Source: Bufo bufo
Taxonomy: Eukaryota; Chordata; Amphibia; Anura; Bufonidae
Length of the DNA stretch: 64,000 bases
Direction of reading: 5' to 3'
Assembly (NCBI RefSeq): GCF_905171765.1
Contig: NC_053392.1
Location: forward strand, 410,864,299-410,928,298
Made by a program: the position numbers and the translations under genes. The notes beneath the pieces were generated by a model that saw nothing but the letters and a program-made list of their open reading frames with translations, did not search any database and had not been told where the DNA came from. Position 1 is the stretch's first letter. Each line of letters starts with the position of its first letter. Below are positions 19,787 through 31,072 of this stretch, in pieces.

Positions 19787-21845
19787 TGCAGTTGCCTGCC
19801 CGTGTGTGAGAGGCTGCAAACTCAGCCACAGACAGTACTGTGTGCACACCATTCATACAGGGTGTGACAGAAAATACCTTGCAGATAAAAAAAATTATAT
19901 TTAATATTTTCCTGTGATCTAATCCCATTTGCAAGCCCCTGTGTGTCAGGACCACACAGACTGTATTGTGGCCATTGGCTGGTGGCTAGACCTCCACTTA
20001 TACCGTTACAGGGTGTCACTCACTCACAAATACCTCGCAGATAAAAAAAATTCTATTTAATATTTTTCTGTGCTCTAATCCCATTTGCAAGCCCGTGTGT
20101 GTCAGGCCCACACAGACTGTCTTGTGGCCACTGGCTAGTGGCTAGACCTCCACTTATACCGTTACAGGGTGTCATTTACTCACAAATACCTCGCAGATAA
20201 ATAAAAATTCTATTTAATATTTTTCTGTGATATAATCACATTTGCAAGCGCGTGTGTGTCAGGCCCACACAGACTGTATTGTGGCCACTGGCTAGGCCTC
20301 CACTTATACCGTTACAGGGTGTCACTCACTCACAAATACCTCGCAGATAAAAAAAAATTATATTTAATATTTTTCTGTGATCTAATCCCATTTGCAAGCC
20401 CGTGTGTGTCAGGCCCACACAGACTGTATTGTGGCCACTGGCTAGGCCTCCACTTATACCGTTACAGGGTGTCACTCACTCACAAATACCTCGCAGATAA
20501 AAAAAAATTATATTTAATATTTTTCAGTGATATAATCATAGTTGCAAGTCCGTGTGTGTCAGGCCCACACAGACTGTATTGTGTCCGCTGGCTAATGGCT
20601 AGACTTTACTTATACTGTTACAGGGTGTCATTCACTCACAAATACCTCGCAGATAAATACAAATTCTATAAAAAAGAATTCTGTGATATAATCACAGTTG
20701 CAAGCCCCTGTGTGTCAGGCCCACACAGACTGTATTGTGTCCACTGGCTAGTGGCTAGACTTCCACTTATACCGTTACAGGGTGTCACTCACTCACAAAT
20801 ACCTCGCAGATAAAAAAAAATTCTATTTAATATTTTTCTGTGATCTAATCCCATTTGCAAGCCCGTGTGTGTCAGGCCCACACAGACTGTATTGTGGCTA
20901 CTGGCTAGGCCTCCACTTATACCGTTACAGGGTGTCACTCACTCACAAATACCTCGCAGATAAATAAAAATTATATTTAATATTTTTCAGTGATATAATC
21001 ATAGTTGCAAGTCCGTGTGTGTCAGGCCCACACAGACTGTATTGTGTCCGCTGGCTAGTGGCTAGACTTTACTTATACTGTTACAGGGTGTCATTCACTC
21101 ACAAATACCTCGCAGATAAATACAAATTCTATAAAAAAGAATTCTGTGATCTAATCCCATTTGCAAGCCCGTGTGTGTCAGGCCCACACAGACTGTATTG
21201 TGTCCACTGGCTAGTGGCTAGACTTCCACTTATACCGTTACAGGGTGTCACTCACTCACAAATACCTCGCAGATAAATAAAAATTATATTTAATATTTTT
21301 CAGTGATATAATCACAGTTGCAAGTCCGTGTGTGTCAGGCCCACACAGACTGTATTGTGTCCGCTGGCTAGTGGCTAGACTTTACTTATACTGTTACAGG
21401 GTGTCATTCACTCACAAATACCTCGCAGATAAATACAAATTCTATAAAAAAGAATTCTGTGATCTAATCCCATTTGCAAGCCCGTGTGTGTCAGGCCCAC
21501 ACAGACTGTATTGTGTCCACTGGCTAGTGGCTAGACTTCCACTTATACCGTTACAGGGTGTCACTCACTCACAAATACCTCTCAGATAAAAAAAAATTCT
21601 ATTTAATATTTTTCTGTGATCTAATCCCATTTGCAAGCCCGTGTGTGTCAGGCCCACACAGACTGTATTGTGGCCACTGGCTAGTGGCTAGACCTCCACT
21701 TATACCGTTACAGGGTGTCACTCACTAACAAATACCTCGCAGATAAATAAAAATTCTATTTAATATTTTTCTGTGATATAATCACAGTTGCAAGCCTGTG
21801 TGTGTCAGGCCCACACAGACTGTACTGTGCCCACTGCCCACCACT
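19787..21845. repeat. About 155-bp tandem array upstream of hAT-3 transposase
   Basis: Roughly 13 direct units spaced 150-160 bp share GTGTGTCAGGCCCACACAGA, CCGTTACAGGGTGTCA and ACAAATACCTCGCAGATAAA. Two unit types alternate in the second half (those with ATACAAATTCTATAAAAAAG against those with TCTATTTAATATTTTTC), giving a weak higher-order pattern of about 310 bp. Apparent long frames here repeat with the units and are not genes. Confidence 0.9.
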
Positions 21846-21925
21846 TATATAGGGTGGCACAGTACCTTGCACGCATAGTAACACTTATCTAATAAAAAAT
21901 AACAGGCAGAGGCAGGCCACGCCGC

Positions 21926-22731
21926 ATGGGCCGTCGTGTTCGTGGTGCTGTGATTTCCACTGGCCCTGGAATAATGCCCAGTGTTCAGAGGCTGGCTTAC
22001 ACAGGACACCCAATCTTCAACAGCTTCCGCTAAGAACCTTGACGCACCATCCTCCTCCAGCTCAGCTTTGGTCACCTGCTCTCAAGTTACCACTCTCCCG
22101 CCGCCACCACCACCACTACCACCACAGCCACCACAGCCGCTTCACTTGATCCCTCAGAGGAGTTATTTACACATTATTTGGATGAAATTAGTGATGCACA
22201 ACTATTATTGCCAGAGGATGGAGATAACAGGGATATGTCTCAGTCAGGCAGCATTACACACATGGACGTACAGTGTGATGATGATGATGATGTTGTACCC
22301 GCTGCTGCTTCCTTTGCTGAGGTGTCAGATACAAGTGAAGTGGTTGATGATGACGATGTGTCCGTGGATGCCACGTGGGTGCCTGCTTGAAGAGAAGAAG
22401 AAGAGGGGGAAAGTTCAGAAGGGGAGACAGAGAGAAGGAGGAGACGAGTTGGAAGCAGGGGGAGGTCGTCGCAAGGAGCTAGTGGCACAGTCAGACAGCA
22501 TGTATCGGCACCCGGGGTCAGCCAGACAGCACGCCAATCAACACATGCTGCTGCCACCACCAGAATGCCGTCATTGCAAAGCTCAGCAGTGTGGCATTTT
22601 TTTTGTGTGTCTGCCTCTGACAACAGCGATGCCATTTGCAACCTGTGCCAAAAGAAACTGAGTCGTGGGAAATCCAACACCCACCTAGGTACAACTGCTT
22701 TGCGAAGGCACATGATCGCACATCACAAACG
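21926..22731 (+). pseudogene. hAT-3 transposase 5' part (acidic N-terminus and BED finger)
   Basis: A plausible start MGRRVRGAVISTG (21926) is followed by lesions. The frame recovers by 22178 with an acidic stretch (MDEISDAQLLLPEDGDN, QCDDDDDVV), has a TGA at 22388-22390, and continues to a BED zinc finger, VWHFFCVSASDNSDAICNLC then LRRHMIAHHK (22590-22731). The finger should bind the transposon ends. The gene is cut after the codons for HHK by the ERV and resumes at 31073 in the same frame. Confidence 0.85.
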
Positions 22732-23400
22732 TGTAAGGAAATTATGTCTATATCCACACACGTTCACATATATATGTAATAATTCAGCCTTATATGCTTG
22801 TATTAAATATGCAGAGTTCTTCTTTAAAGGAAATATTTTATACTCTTATGACAGCAAGGTCTAGTAACACAAGCTAAACAGGAAATAGAGGTCGGTAGCT
22901 TAAAACCGCATGGCTAGAAAGAGATATGCAGGCTTTAGCAAACAGATAGATTTTACATTGATACGGGTTATGTATATAAGCATTTTTGTATCTTTACGTT
23001 CACCTCTGGTTTAGATAAGTGAAGGACATTTTTTATCAGGTATATGTTGGTACAAAATAAACGAAGATAATTCCGCGAAATATTTGAACAAAGCTAAAGT
23101 CAACAAAGATTATGGTTAGATATCTTAATTCCAAGAATTATAAATGCATCACATATGTACCTTGTTTCTTGGAATTTATCATGACTTTTTTTACTAAGGT
23201 TGTATAGAGGTGAGATTAATAAATTCGTTACCTGATTGGATTAAGCTTAGGGGAGGTATATGATAATCTTGTGGTTTGCATCTATAAATTGTCTACGATG
23301 TCTAATAAAGTTACAACCATTTTAAACCTATCAACGTGTATTGGTCTTTAGTGGTTGCCCGGCCGGAGTTTCACCCACAGACAAACCAGGGGCCCTTTCA
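22732..23400 (+). repeat. ERV 5' LTR
   Basis: Begins TGTAAGGAAATTATGTC and ends GGGGCCCTTTCA. It is identical by eye to the 3' LTR except GGAGTTTC here against GGAGGTTC there. A polyadenylation-like AATAAA (CTAATAAAGTT) lies near the R/U5 side (about 23300). Confidence 0.95.
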
Positions 23401-24222
23401 ATTGGTAGCAGAGGATGGTTCACTGACTATCCAGGTGAGTAAATAATTTCTGCCACTATTTATGTTGGTTGGAATGTTTCTCTCCTGGATACGGTGAATG
23501 TCTGATGTATACTGGATGGCAGGTTAGTGACAGGTTAGTTTAGTGTTCATAGGACTGTGGGACAGACACGAGGCAGCACTCAGTGTTCTGCGTATCCTGA
23601 TAGGAGCGGCGTCTCCTATAGGCACAGTGGTTGGCAGGGGATGTTGTTCCAGGAACATACATCATATTGATGGCAGGGAATTTTTCGAATGCAGAACTAG
23701 TCTCTTCGAACGTTGGCAGGGATTTTTCAAATGGGATTAGTCTCTCATTTGACGGTTTATTGAGTTAAAGGATAACTCTGGATTTATGTGATTGAGTTAA
23801 AGGATAACTCTGGAAATATGTGAAACAAGGTACCCGGAATATATGTATAAGGAAAAGGAATACATATGGAAAAAAAAAGGTGAGGGAAACGCATACATCT
23901 GAATGCAGATGTTGGTTTCTAACTCACTAGGATTGTCTGTGGAGTGAATTGTTTATTGAACATAACTGTACAGTTAAAACTTGGAAAGTGACATTGATTA
24001 CTGCGGTCTATTAAGTTCGTAAATGGTGTTGCCCATATAAGATATTTTTACACGTGTTATAAGAATATTGTGCTAGTGGAAAATCTGATTGTGCTGGCTT
24101 AATTGATTCTCAACATAACAATACTAACACAATTACTTTCTGCTATTTGCTGCTATTTCCGTTTCATTGTTTACTGCTTGAAAATATATGTATAGAGTTC
24201 ATTGTCGATTTCATTACACATT
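23401..24222 (+). promoter_or_regulatory. ERV primer-binding site and leader
   Basis: Three bases after the LTR, TGGTAGCAGAGGATGGTT (23403-23420) begins with the TGG expected of a tRNA 3'-CCA complement. I do not assign the tRNA with confidence. About 800 bp of leader without a supported gene follows up to the gag start; it would hold splice donor and packaging signals. A repeat of AGTTAAAGGATAACTCTGGA occurs at 23764 and 23794. Confidence 0.7.
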
Positions 24223-26463
24223 ATGGGTAACGGCGTGGGAAAGGATCTGGATGGTGAGCCAGAGACCAGACCCACACCGCTACATTTTGTATCAGGCACC
24301 TGTGGGATTAGTGTAACTGATCCATTTTGGGTAAATATCTGTGACCGCAGTCAGCAACTGTGTATTACTCAGATCAGCGATGTAGGTCCTTTTGGGAGGA
24401 GGTCAAAAAAATGGTGGGGCTGCACCCAAAATATAACTATCCCGTTGGTGCCTGGGATGAAGATTATATGAAAACATGTTTTAAAAAATGGGTGAAGGCA
24501 TTAAAAGAGTACAGAAAGAGATTTCCACCAACCCATCACATATACCTAAAACAAAATAGAGAGACAATTAGTAAAAAGGAAGAAGTCCCATGGTCAGAAA
24601 TTCTGCCCGCCTTGCCAGAAAAGCCACCGGCATATGATGTGACGGTATTAGAACCACAAAAGGCAATACTCCCAGCTGTCTCTACAGAAGGCATGTTACA
24701 AGTCCCTTATGATAAGGTCCCCTGTCCAGAACAAGCAACCGCACCAGAATTATTATTATTTTCCGGTGAGAATCAAAAGAGAACCGGACTATACCCGGAT
24801 TTGGGGGATAGAGATTCCCTTTTGAGTACTGCAGTTATAGTGGCAGCAGCACTTATGGAGCAAGCAGATGTAACTCCACAAGTCAAACAGGCTAAGGAAA
24901 AAAGAATTGAATATAGAGAAAGCATGGACATGTATGTACATGAGCTGATTCAACTAAGGGATAAACTAAGGAGAGACATAGTCTACATTAAACAACTTCC
25001 CCTTCAGGATGTCTTTCCCGTCATATATGATCACGAGGACCCAGATGATACAGACCTTCCTAGTGAGGAACAGATAGATGAATTAAAGGGCATTTTGGGA
25101 GGAGAGTGTGGCAGAACCAGAGCTGCAACTAACAAAAAAAAAACAGCTACTGACCGAGATAGGAAAACTAAGACAGGAGTACTGGAGGGTGAAGAAGGAC
25201 TGGGAAACCAGGGCTCAGGAAGAGTACGATAGGAGGACAACAGGAATTGAAACACAGATAGAAGCGGACAGTTTAGAACATGGAATTCCCCTGGCAACCT
25301 CCAGTCCTAGAATACTTGGAATAGTCCAACCCCTAGCAGATGAATTTTCCAAACTCACTCTAATACCTGAGGAAGGGGATAGGGAAGGCACACAACTGCG
25401 GCTTCCCATGATTACTGTGGGTAGCACTGAAGTCCATATCCCTCTTCCTTTAGGATTAATGAAGGAACTGAAAGATATGTGCCCCAATCCAAAAAAGGAC
25501 CCTAGAGCAGCAGCTATGTTTCTGCAGAAATATACCGCAGGGAGCCATTTAACTTTGGAGGATATTCAGATAATACTCTCAGCCATAGACCCAGACACTG
25601 GCTCTCAAATTGATCCAGAAAAGGTAATGAAGGCATCAGAAAAAGAAGTTAGGGATGCAGGAGACAGAGATAGCCCCAAGGTTTGGAAGAAGTTTTGGGA
25701 TAAGATAGGAGTAGAATGGATGAAAAGATACAAAGGGGATTCAGGTTTACACACAATGCTAAATACAAAACAAGAGCCGAAAGAGGATTTTTATAGTTTC
25801 TGTAAGAGACTGTTGGATCTCTACAGTAGTACAGGAATGAATTCACCCGAATTGTTCAAGACTACATGTATGACAAATGGGGACCCTAAGACGACACAGC
25901 TAATAAAATTAGTCAATAACGAATGGCTTACTCAAACAGTGACAGAATTTATGGATGACATAGCAAAACGCTCGGCTTCTGGTGTTTTCAATCAAAAGGG
26001 AGGAGTATTTCCATTGTTAGTGCAGCAGGACATACAACAGGAGTCTATATTGTCAGGTGGGGAAAGCAATTACATGATGATGTCAAGTTTCCCCCGGGGA
26101 AGGAATAATAGAAGAGGTCCGAGAAGTAGGGGCCAGGCAGATTACCTGGGAAGAGTAGAAAGAAATCAGAGACAGGGCTGTTTCATTTGTGGAAGTCTAG
26201 GTCACTGGAGGCGAGAATGTCCAAAGGTAAGAGAAGAAGATAGGAGAGAATACAGAGGGAGAGGCGCCTCTGACTACCGAGGGGAGCCCAGACAACAGGA
26301 AAGACAGCAAGATATGACAAGAAGACAACCCCAGGGAGATCGTATTAACATACACTGGCCAGCACAGGATGGGGGGAGTAGACAACCCAATTTGCAATCA
26401 GACTTACAGAGGTGGTCTGAGCATGAACAGTACCCGTCCCCACGGGGGAACAATTACTACTAG
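24223..26463 (+). pseudogene. ERV gag (matrix, capsid, nucleocapsid), frameshifted
   Basis: It starts at ATG 24223 with MGNGVGKD; the N-terminal MG fits a myristoylated matrix protein. Matrix-type sequence WEEVKKMVGLHPKYNYP follows in another frame. Proline-rich LPALPEKPPAYDV includes a PPAY late-domain motif. A capsid-like region (about 25380-26000, for example LMKELKDMCPNPKKDPRAAA) ends with the nucleocapsid zinc knuckle CFICGSLGHWRRECP (26180-26224) and a basic Arg/Gln-rich tail. Frames change around 24345-24420 and 25100-25235. The gene ends at TAG 26461-26463, directly followed by GGG and in frame with pol. Confidence 0.9.
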
Positions 26464-28030
26464 GGGTGCCCAGAACAAGTCCCATCCTTCATTATGCATT
26501 TTGTTCCAACTGATTGGCAAGTCTTACCACAAGTAATACTGCAAATTGATGGTATTAAAGTTAATTTATTGCTTGACACCGGAGCAACGACTTCAAGTGT
26601 AAACAAAATAGACTTCATTAATGATAAATGCACCGAAGGAAGTTCTATGGGTATAAATGGGACGACAGTGATACATAAGGTGACAGCACCGCTCCCGGTT
26701 TGTACTCTTACGGGGGAACTAGTGACGCACATGTCTTTTGCAGTCCTACTAGAGTGCCCTGTTTGCCTATTAGGAAGGGATTTAATGGCAGCATTACAGA
26801 TTTCATTAGTCTTTGACAAAAAGGGCAGACTGACAGCAACCTCAATGAAATGTGACCTGACAAACCCAAAGAGACGTGACATGAATGGGTTCTTTTTAAG
26901 CATACCAATGTCCCTGGGAAATCATCCAATTTGGGCAAAATGTAAAGACTCAGTAGGAACAATTAACTGTGAGCCCTACCGGCCCTGTTTGAAGGAGGGG
27001 GTTATGCCAACCTTTCAAAAACAATACCCATTGAGTGAGGAAAAGTTAGAGGGTATAAAGCCACAAATTGAGAAATACTTGCAGATGGGAATTCTTAGGA
27101 AAATTGTCAGTCCCTGGAATTCCCCGATAAATCCCGTAAAAAAGGCTAATGGCACATGGCGGCTGGTACAGGATCTAAGGAAGGTAAACAAGGCAATTAT
27201 CCCACTTCCCCCCTTGGTGGAAGATCTTACAGCTGTGTTTGGGGCCATTCCTGCGGGATCCAGATATTACACTGTAGTTGACCTCAGTAATGCGTTCTTT
27301 TCCATACCAGTGGCTTGGGATGCACAAAATCTTTTTGCTTTTCAGTGGGCTGATAATGGTCAGGTGACTTGGACCCGTCTCCCACAAGGTTTTGGGGATA
27401 GCCCAGCAGCCTTTTCTATTGTATTAAAGGCTACATTGGAAGATTGGGAACCAAAGAGGGATCCACCTTAATACAGTACACAGACGACCTTTTACTCTCC
27501 AATTCGGAGTTAGAAGCCTGCGAAATAGATTCAGGGAGTTTATTAGACCACTTGGCAAGCAAAGGACACCTGGCCTCGAAGAAGAAAATCCAATATGCAA
27601 GTACCCAGGTAGAGTATCTGGGGTGCATAATAGAGGCAGGAGAGAGAAAGATCTCACCCGCTAGAGTCAAGGCAGTGACCTCCCTAAGCAGGCCAAGGGA
27701 CAAAGCTACAATGCTGTCCTTTTTAGGGTCAATAGTGTATTGTAGACAGTGGATTCCCGATTGCTCCCATTGGGATTCAATCCTAAGAAAAACTACACTC
27801 ACAGAAGCACCAAAGGTAGTGGAGTGGACAGAGGACAGAGTAGAAGCCTTTGAGAGATTGATTCGGTCCCTGACCCAAGCCCCAGCCTTGGCCCTGGCAG
27901 ATTATGGAAAGCCATTCCAATTATACTGCGTGGTATCTGGAGAAACCTATGCAGCGGTTTTGACACAGACACATGGGGGGAGAAACAGGCCAGTTTCATA
28001 CTTATCAAAAAATTACCTCCTGTAGTTCTT
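26464..28030 (+). pseudogene. ERV pol, protease and reverse transcriptase
   Basis: In frame after the gag TAG comes the protease with LLLDTGATTSSVNK and CLLGRDLMA. Reverse transcriptase follows: GTWRLVQDLRKVNKAI, YYTVVDLSNAFFSIPV, TRLPQGFGDSPAAFS and the catalytic LIQYTDDLLLSN (27468-27503), where the class I retrovirus pattern is QYxDD. A one-base frameshift lies near 27445-27465 just before QYTDD and another near 28018, before the RNase H connection. The enzyme would copy genomic RNA into DNA; this copy cannot make it in one piece without recoding. Confidence 0.92.
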
Positions 28031-30082
28031 GGAATGCCTCACTGTCTCCAAGCATTAGCAGCCGCGGCTATGTCAGTAAAGGATGCTACTAAGATAGTCC
28101 ATGGAAATACAATGGAACTTTTCACCACTCATACAGTCTTGTCCCTCCTTCAAAACATGACCACACAACACATGACAGCTCAGAGACTGTCCGGATATGA
28201 GACCATATTACTCAGTACGGCAAACCTGTTGATAAAGACATGTCCAGACACCTCACCAGTGATAAGATTGTTGCATACACTTTTGAGACTTAAGCGTGAA
28301 GGTTCGGACGAACAAGTAGACCCAATACCTGAACACAGATGTGATGAAATAATCTTGTCATGCACAACACCTAGGGAGGATTTAAAGGACACACCACAGA
28401 CTGGCAGTATAGATGTTTTTGTGGATGGATCATGCACAAGACCAGATGACAGGACATACCAAACAGGTTACGCAGTAGTCATGCTCCCAAATCAAGTGAT
28501 AGAAGCTGAACCAATTGTCACAACTTCAGCACAACAAGCTGAGTTGGTAGCGCTCACAAGAGCCTGTGAAATATTCGCAGGACACAAAGTGAATATTTAT
28601 ACTGATAGTAGCTATGCATTTGGAACAGTGCATGATTATGCATTAATATGGAAAAATAGGGGGTATATCTCAGCAGACGGGAAGAAGGTAGCAAATCAGA
28701 AATACATAGATCACTTGCTACATGCAATTCAATTACCAGAAGCCATAAGTGTGATAAAAGTGAAAGGACACTCTGCAAAAGGAGATTATCAAGCTATGGG
28801 AAACAACCTAGCAGACAGAGCAGCAAAAATGGCAGCCAAGAGAGACACGAGAAGGGAAAGTAAGTTATTATTCATGACAGACTTTGAAAGTGAAAACTGG
28901 GAGTCAGTAGTATATCAACTTCAGAAACAGTCTACCAGTGAGGACATCAAGTACTGGAAATCTCAGGGACTGCAGACGACAGGTACAGGTATGTGGACAA
29001 AAGATCGGATATTGGGGGTTCCTACTGCATCAGCACCACTCCTAATATCTTATCTTCATGGTCCTGGACATTTAGGAAAACAGTACATCTCAGAACATTA
29101 CAAGTCACTGTTCTGTACACACCAATTGCAGAGATTGATAGACGATCTGGTCGATTCATGCATGACTTGTGCACAGAATAATGTTCAAGGAAAAGCACAC
29201 GGAAGACATGGGAATCTACCACCACCTACAGGCCCTCTGCAGGATTTGCAGATAGATTACACACACATGCCAAAGCAACCCGGGAATATAAGATATCTGC
29301 TTGTCATAGTCTGTAGGTTCTCTGGATGGTGTGTAGCCATACCTACTTCAGGAGAAACAGCTGGTGTGACAGCTAGGGCATTGATAAATCAATGGATTTC
29401 GCTGTATGGACTCCCTCGGGTAATTCATTCAGATTAGGGACCTGCTTTCCAATCCAAACTAATACGAGAACTGACAAAGATTTTGGGTTTCCAGTGGAAA
29501 CTCAACATAGTCTACCATCCCCAAAGAGCTGGAGTAGTGGAAAGAATGCACAGAACCATTAAGGATAGGTTAAAAAAGGCTACTTCAGGAACATTGAAAG
29601 ATTGGCTGAAATTTCTACCCGCCATTCACTACCAAATAAGAACGACACCAAATAAACAAACAGGGTTGTCACCTTATGAAGTGTTATTCGGTCGACCCCC
29701 TAATACCCGTGAGGAACCGGATACTGACAGTAACATTTTTGCCTTACAGGAACAGTACGTGAAACACTTGGTAGGTATACTCTCAGAAAATTATGATAAG
29801 GTTGCTGTCACCTTTCCTCCTCTTTCCACAGACCCAACTCATCCGTTCTTGCCGGGAGACAAAGTTCTGGTGAAACAACTAGCTGCCCGCCACAAGACTG
29901 GTCCAATTTACCAAGGTCCATTTGAGGTTCTAAGAGTGGCTCGAACGGCTGTCCTTACTGACCAGAGTCCACAGTGGATACACGCCAGCCGGCTCAAGAA
30001 GACGCCAGAAGGAGTCCTCAAGAAATTCCCCGGACAAACAAGAGTCTTCCAGACAAGATGCCTACAAAAGAAATGGCTTTGA
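28031..30082 (+). pseudogene. ERV pol, RNase H and integrase
   Basis: RNase H is complete in motif content: DVFVDGSCTRPDDRTYQTGY, AELVALTRACEI, NIYTDSSYAFGTV and NNLADRAAKMAA. Integrase has a zinc region ending SCMTCAQNN and a core with QIDYTHMPK, VIHSD and RAGVVERMHRTIKDRLKKAT. A C-terminal SH3-like region (LPGDKVLVKQL, YQGPFEVLRVAR) follows. A TAG at 29435-29437 interrupts right after VIHSD, inside the catalytic core. The stop codon at 30080-30082 overlaps the next small frame. Confidence 0.92.
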
Positions 30083-30294
30083 TCATACCCCCGAGCCTGC
30101 AAAGTAGATATGAGCGATGGCTAAGAGGCTATCCAAAACCACTTAGTCCAAAGGATCCAAAGACTATGCTGGACTTGTATGAGGAAGAATTTATGTTCAG
30201 GGAGTATACCAATGAATTAGAAACTGATGACTTGAAAGATCAAAACTTTCCTGAACCGTTTAGTAAGCAGATGATTCAGAGAATGAAACTGTGA
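30058..30294 (+). CDS. Small unassigned ERV 3' open frame (78 aa) overlapping the end of pol
   Basis: From ATG 30058 an uninterrupted frame encodes 78 residues starting MPTKEMALIIPPSLQSRYER and containing LSPKDPKTMLDLYEEEF and LETDDLKDQNFPEPFSK. It overlaps pol by 25 bases in another frame, exactly where env would begin in a gammaretrovirus. I see no signal peptide, membrane segment, furin-type site or fusion peptide. It could be an accessory gene, the degenerate start of a lost env, or chance. I do not recognise it and assign no function. Confidence 0.4.
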   Translation: MPTKEMALIIPPSLQSRYERWLRGYPKPLSPKDPKTMLDLYEEEFMFREYTNELETDDLKDQNFPEPFSKQMIQRMKL

Positions 30295-30360
30295 ATATGT
30301 CACCCTTAAAAAGGGAAGTACTCTGAGAAAAATACCGAAAAGGGGTGTGTGGTATAAGGA

Positions 30361-30403
30361 GTGATCATATGGAATGGGAATTCCATATGATCAAAGAGGG
30401 GAT
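30361..30403 (+). promoter_or_regulatory. ERV hairpin and polypurine tract before the 3' LTR
   Basis: Perfect 12-bp inverted arms GATCATATGGAA and TTCCATATGATC (30363-30392) lie next to AAAGAGGGGAT (30394-30403), a polypurine tract ending at the 3' LTR start. The tract is the expected plus-strand primer. The hairpin's role is unknown. Confidence 0.75.
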
Positions 30404-31072
30404 TGTAAGGAAATTATGTCTATATCCACACACGTTCACATATATATGTAATAATTCAGCCTTATATGCTTGTATTAAATATGCAGAGTTCTTCTTTAAA
30501 GGAAATATTTTATACTCTTATGACAGCAAGGTCTAGTAACACAAGCTAAACAGGAAATAGAGGTCGGTAGCTTAAAACCGCATGGCTAGAAAGAGATATG
30601 CAGGCTTTAGCAAACAGATAGATTTTACATTGATACGGGTTATGTATATAAGCATTTTTGTATCTTTACGTTCACCTCTGGTTTAGATAAGTGAAGGACA
30701 TTTTTTATCAGGTATATGTTGGTACAAAATAAACGAAGATAATTCCGCGAAATATTTGAACAAAGCTAAAGTCAACAAAGATTATGGTTAGATATCTTAA
30801 TTCCAAGAATTATAAATGCATCACATATGTACCTTGTTTCTTGGAATTTATCATGACTTTTTTTACTAAGGTTGTATAGAGGTGAGATTAATAAATTCGT
30901 TACCTGATTGGATTAAGCTTAGGGGAGGTATATGATAATCTTGTGGTTTGCATCTATAAATTGTCTACGATGTCTAATAAAGTTACAACCATTTTAAACC
31001 TATCAACGTGTATTGGTCTTTAGTGGTTGCCCGGCCGGAGGTTCACCCACAGACAAACCAGGGGCCCTTTCA
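30404..31072 (+). repeat. ERV 3' LTR
   Basis: A copy of the 5' LTR with one visible substitution. It is followed by the second AAACG duplication and the continuation of the hAT-3 transposase frame (CGCCTATGGGATC). Confidence 0.95.

Larger units (their letters stand above)
18355..19790 (+). repeat. Direct duplication of the hAT-3 leader around the Tc1-like insertion
   Basis: About 180 bp starting GAGAGGAGGGACAGTGCTGC occurs at 18355-18530 and again at 19614-19790. It shares GGAAAGCGTTAGCTAGGGCA and CAGTCTGCTTTTTT. The units belong to the transposon's own tandem leader; the Tc1-like element landed at a TA between two of them. Confidence 0.85.
22732..31072 (+). mobile_element. Endogenous retrovirus, gammaretrovirus-like pol, no env
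   Basis: LTRs of 669 bp (22732-23400 and 30404-31072) start TGTAAGG and end CTTTCA, with the 5-bp duplication AAACG on both sides (22727-22731 and 31073-31077). Gag and pol share one frame separated by a single TAG, as in gammaretroviruses. There is no envelope gene. I see one difference between the LTRs by eye, so insertion is very recent, yet gag and pol carry several frameshifts and a stop. It interrupts the hAT-3 transposase. Confidence 0.95.

Noticed and set aside
20256..20813. 185-codon frame starting MSGPHRLYCGHW
   Set aside because: It is a tandem array read in one frame; the peptide repeats with the about 155-bp unit and changes frame elsewhere in the array.
21981..22661. 226-codon Pro- and basic-rich frame
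   Set aside because: It is a shadow of the hAT-3 transposase N-terminus, whose acidic region and BED finger are in another frame of the same strand.
30083..30403. A retroviral envelope gene
   Set aside because: Only about 320 bp lie between the pol stop and the 3' LTR, and no signal peptide, fusion peptide or membrane span is seen.
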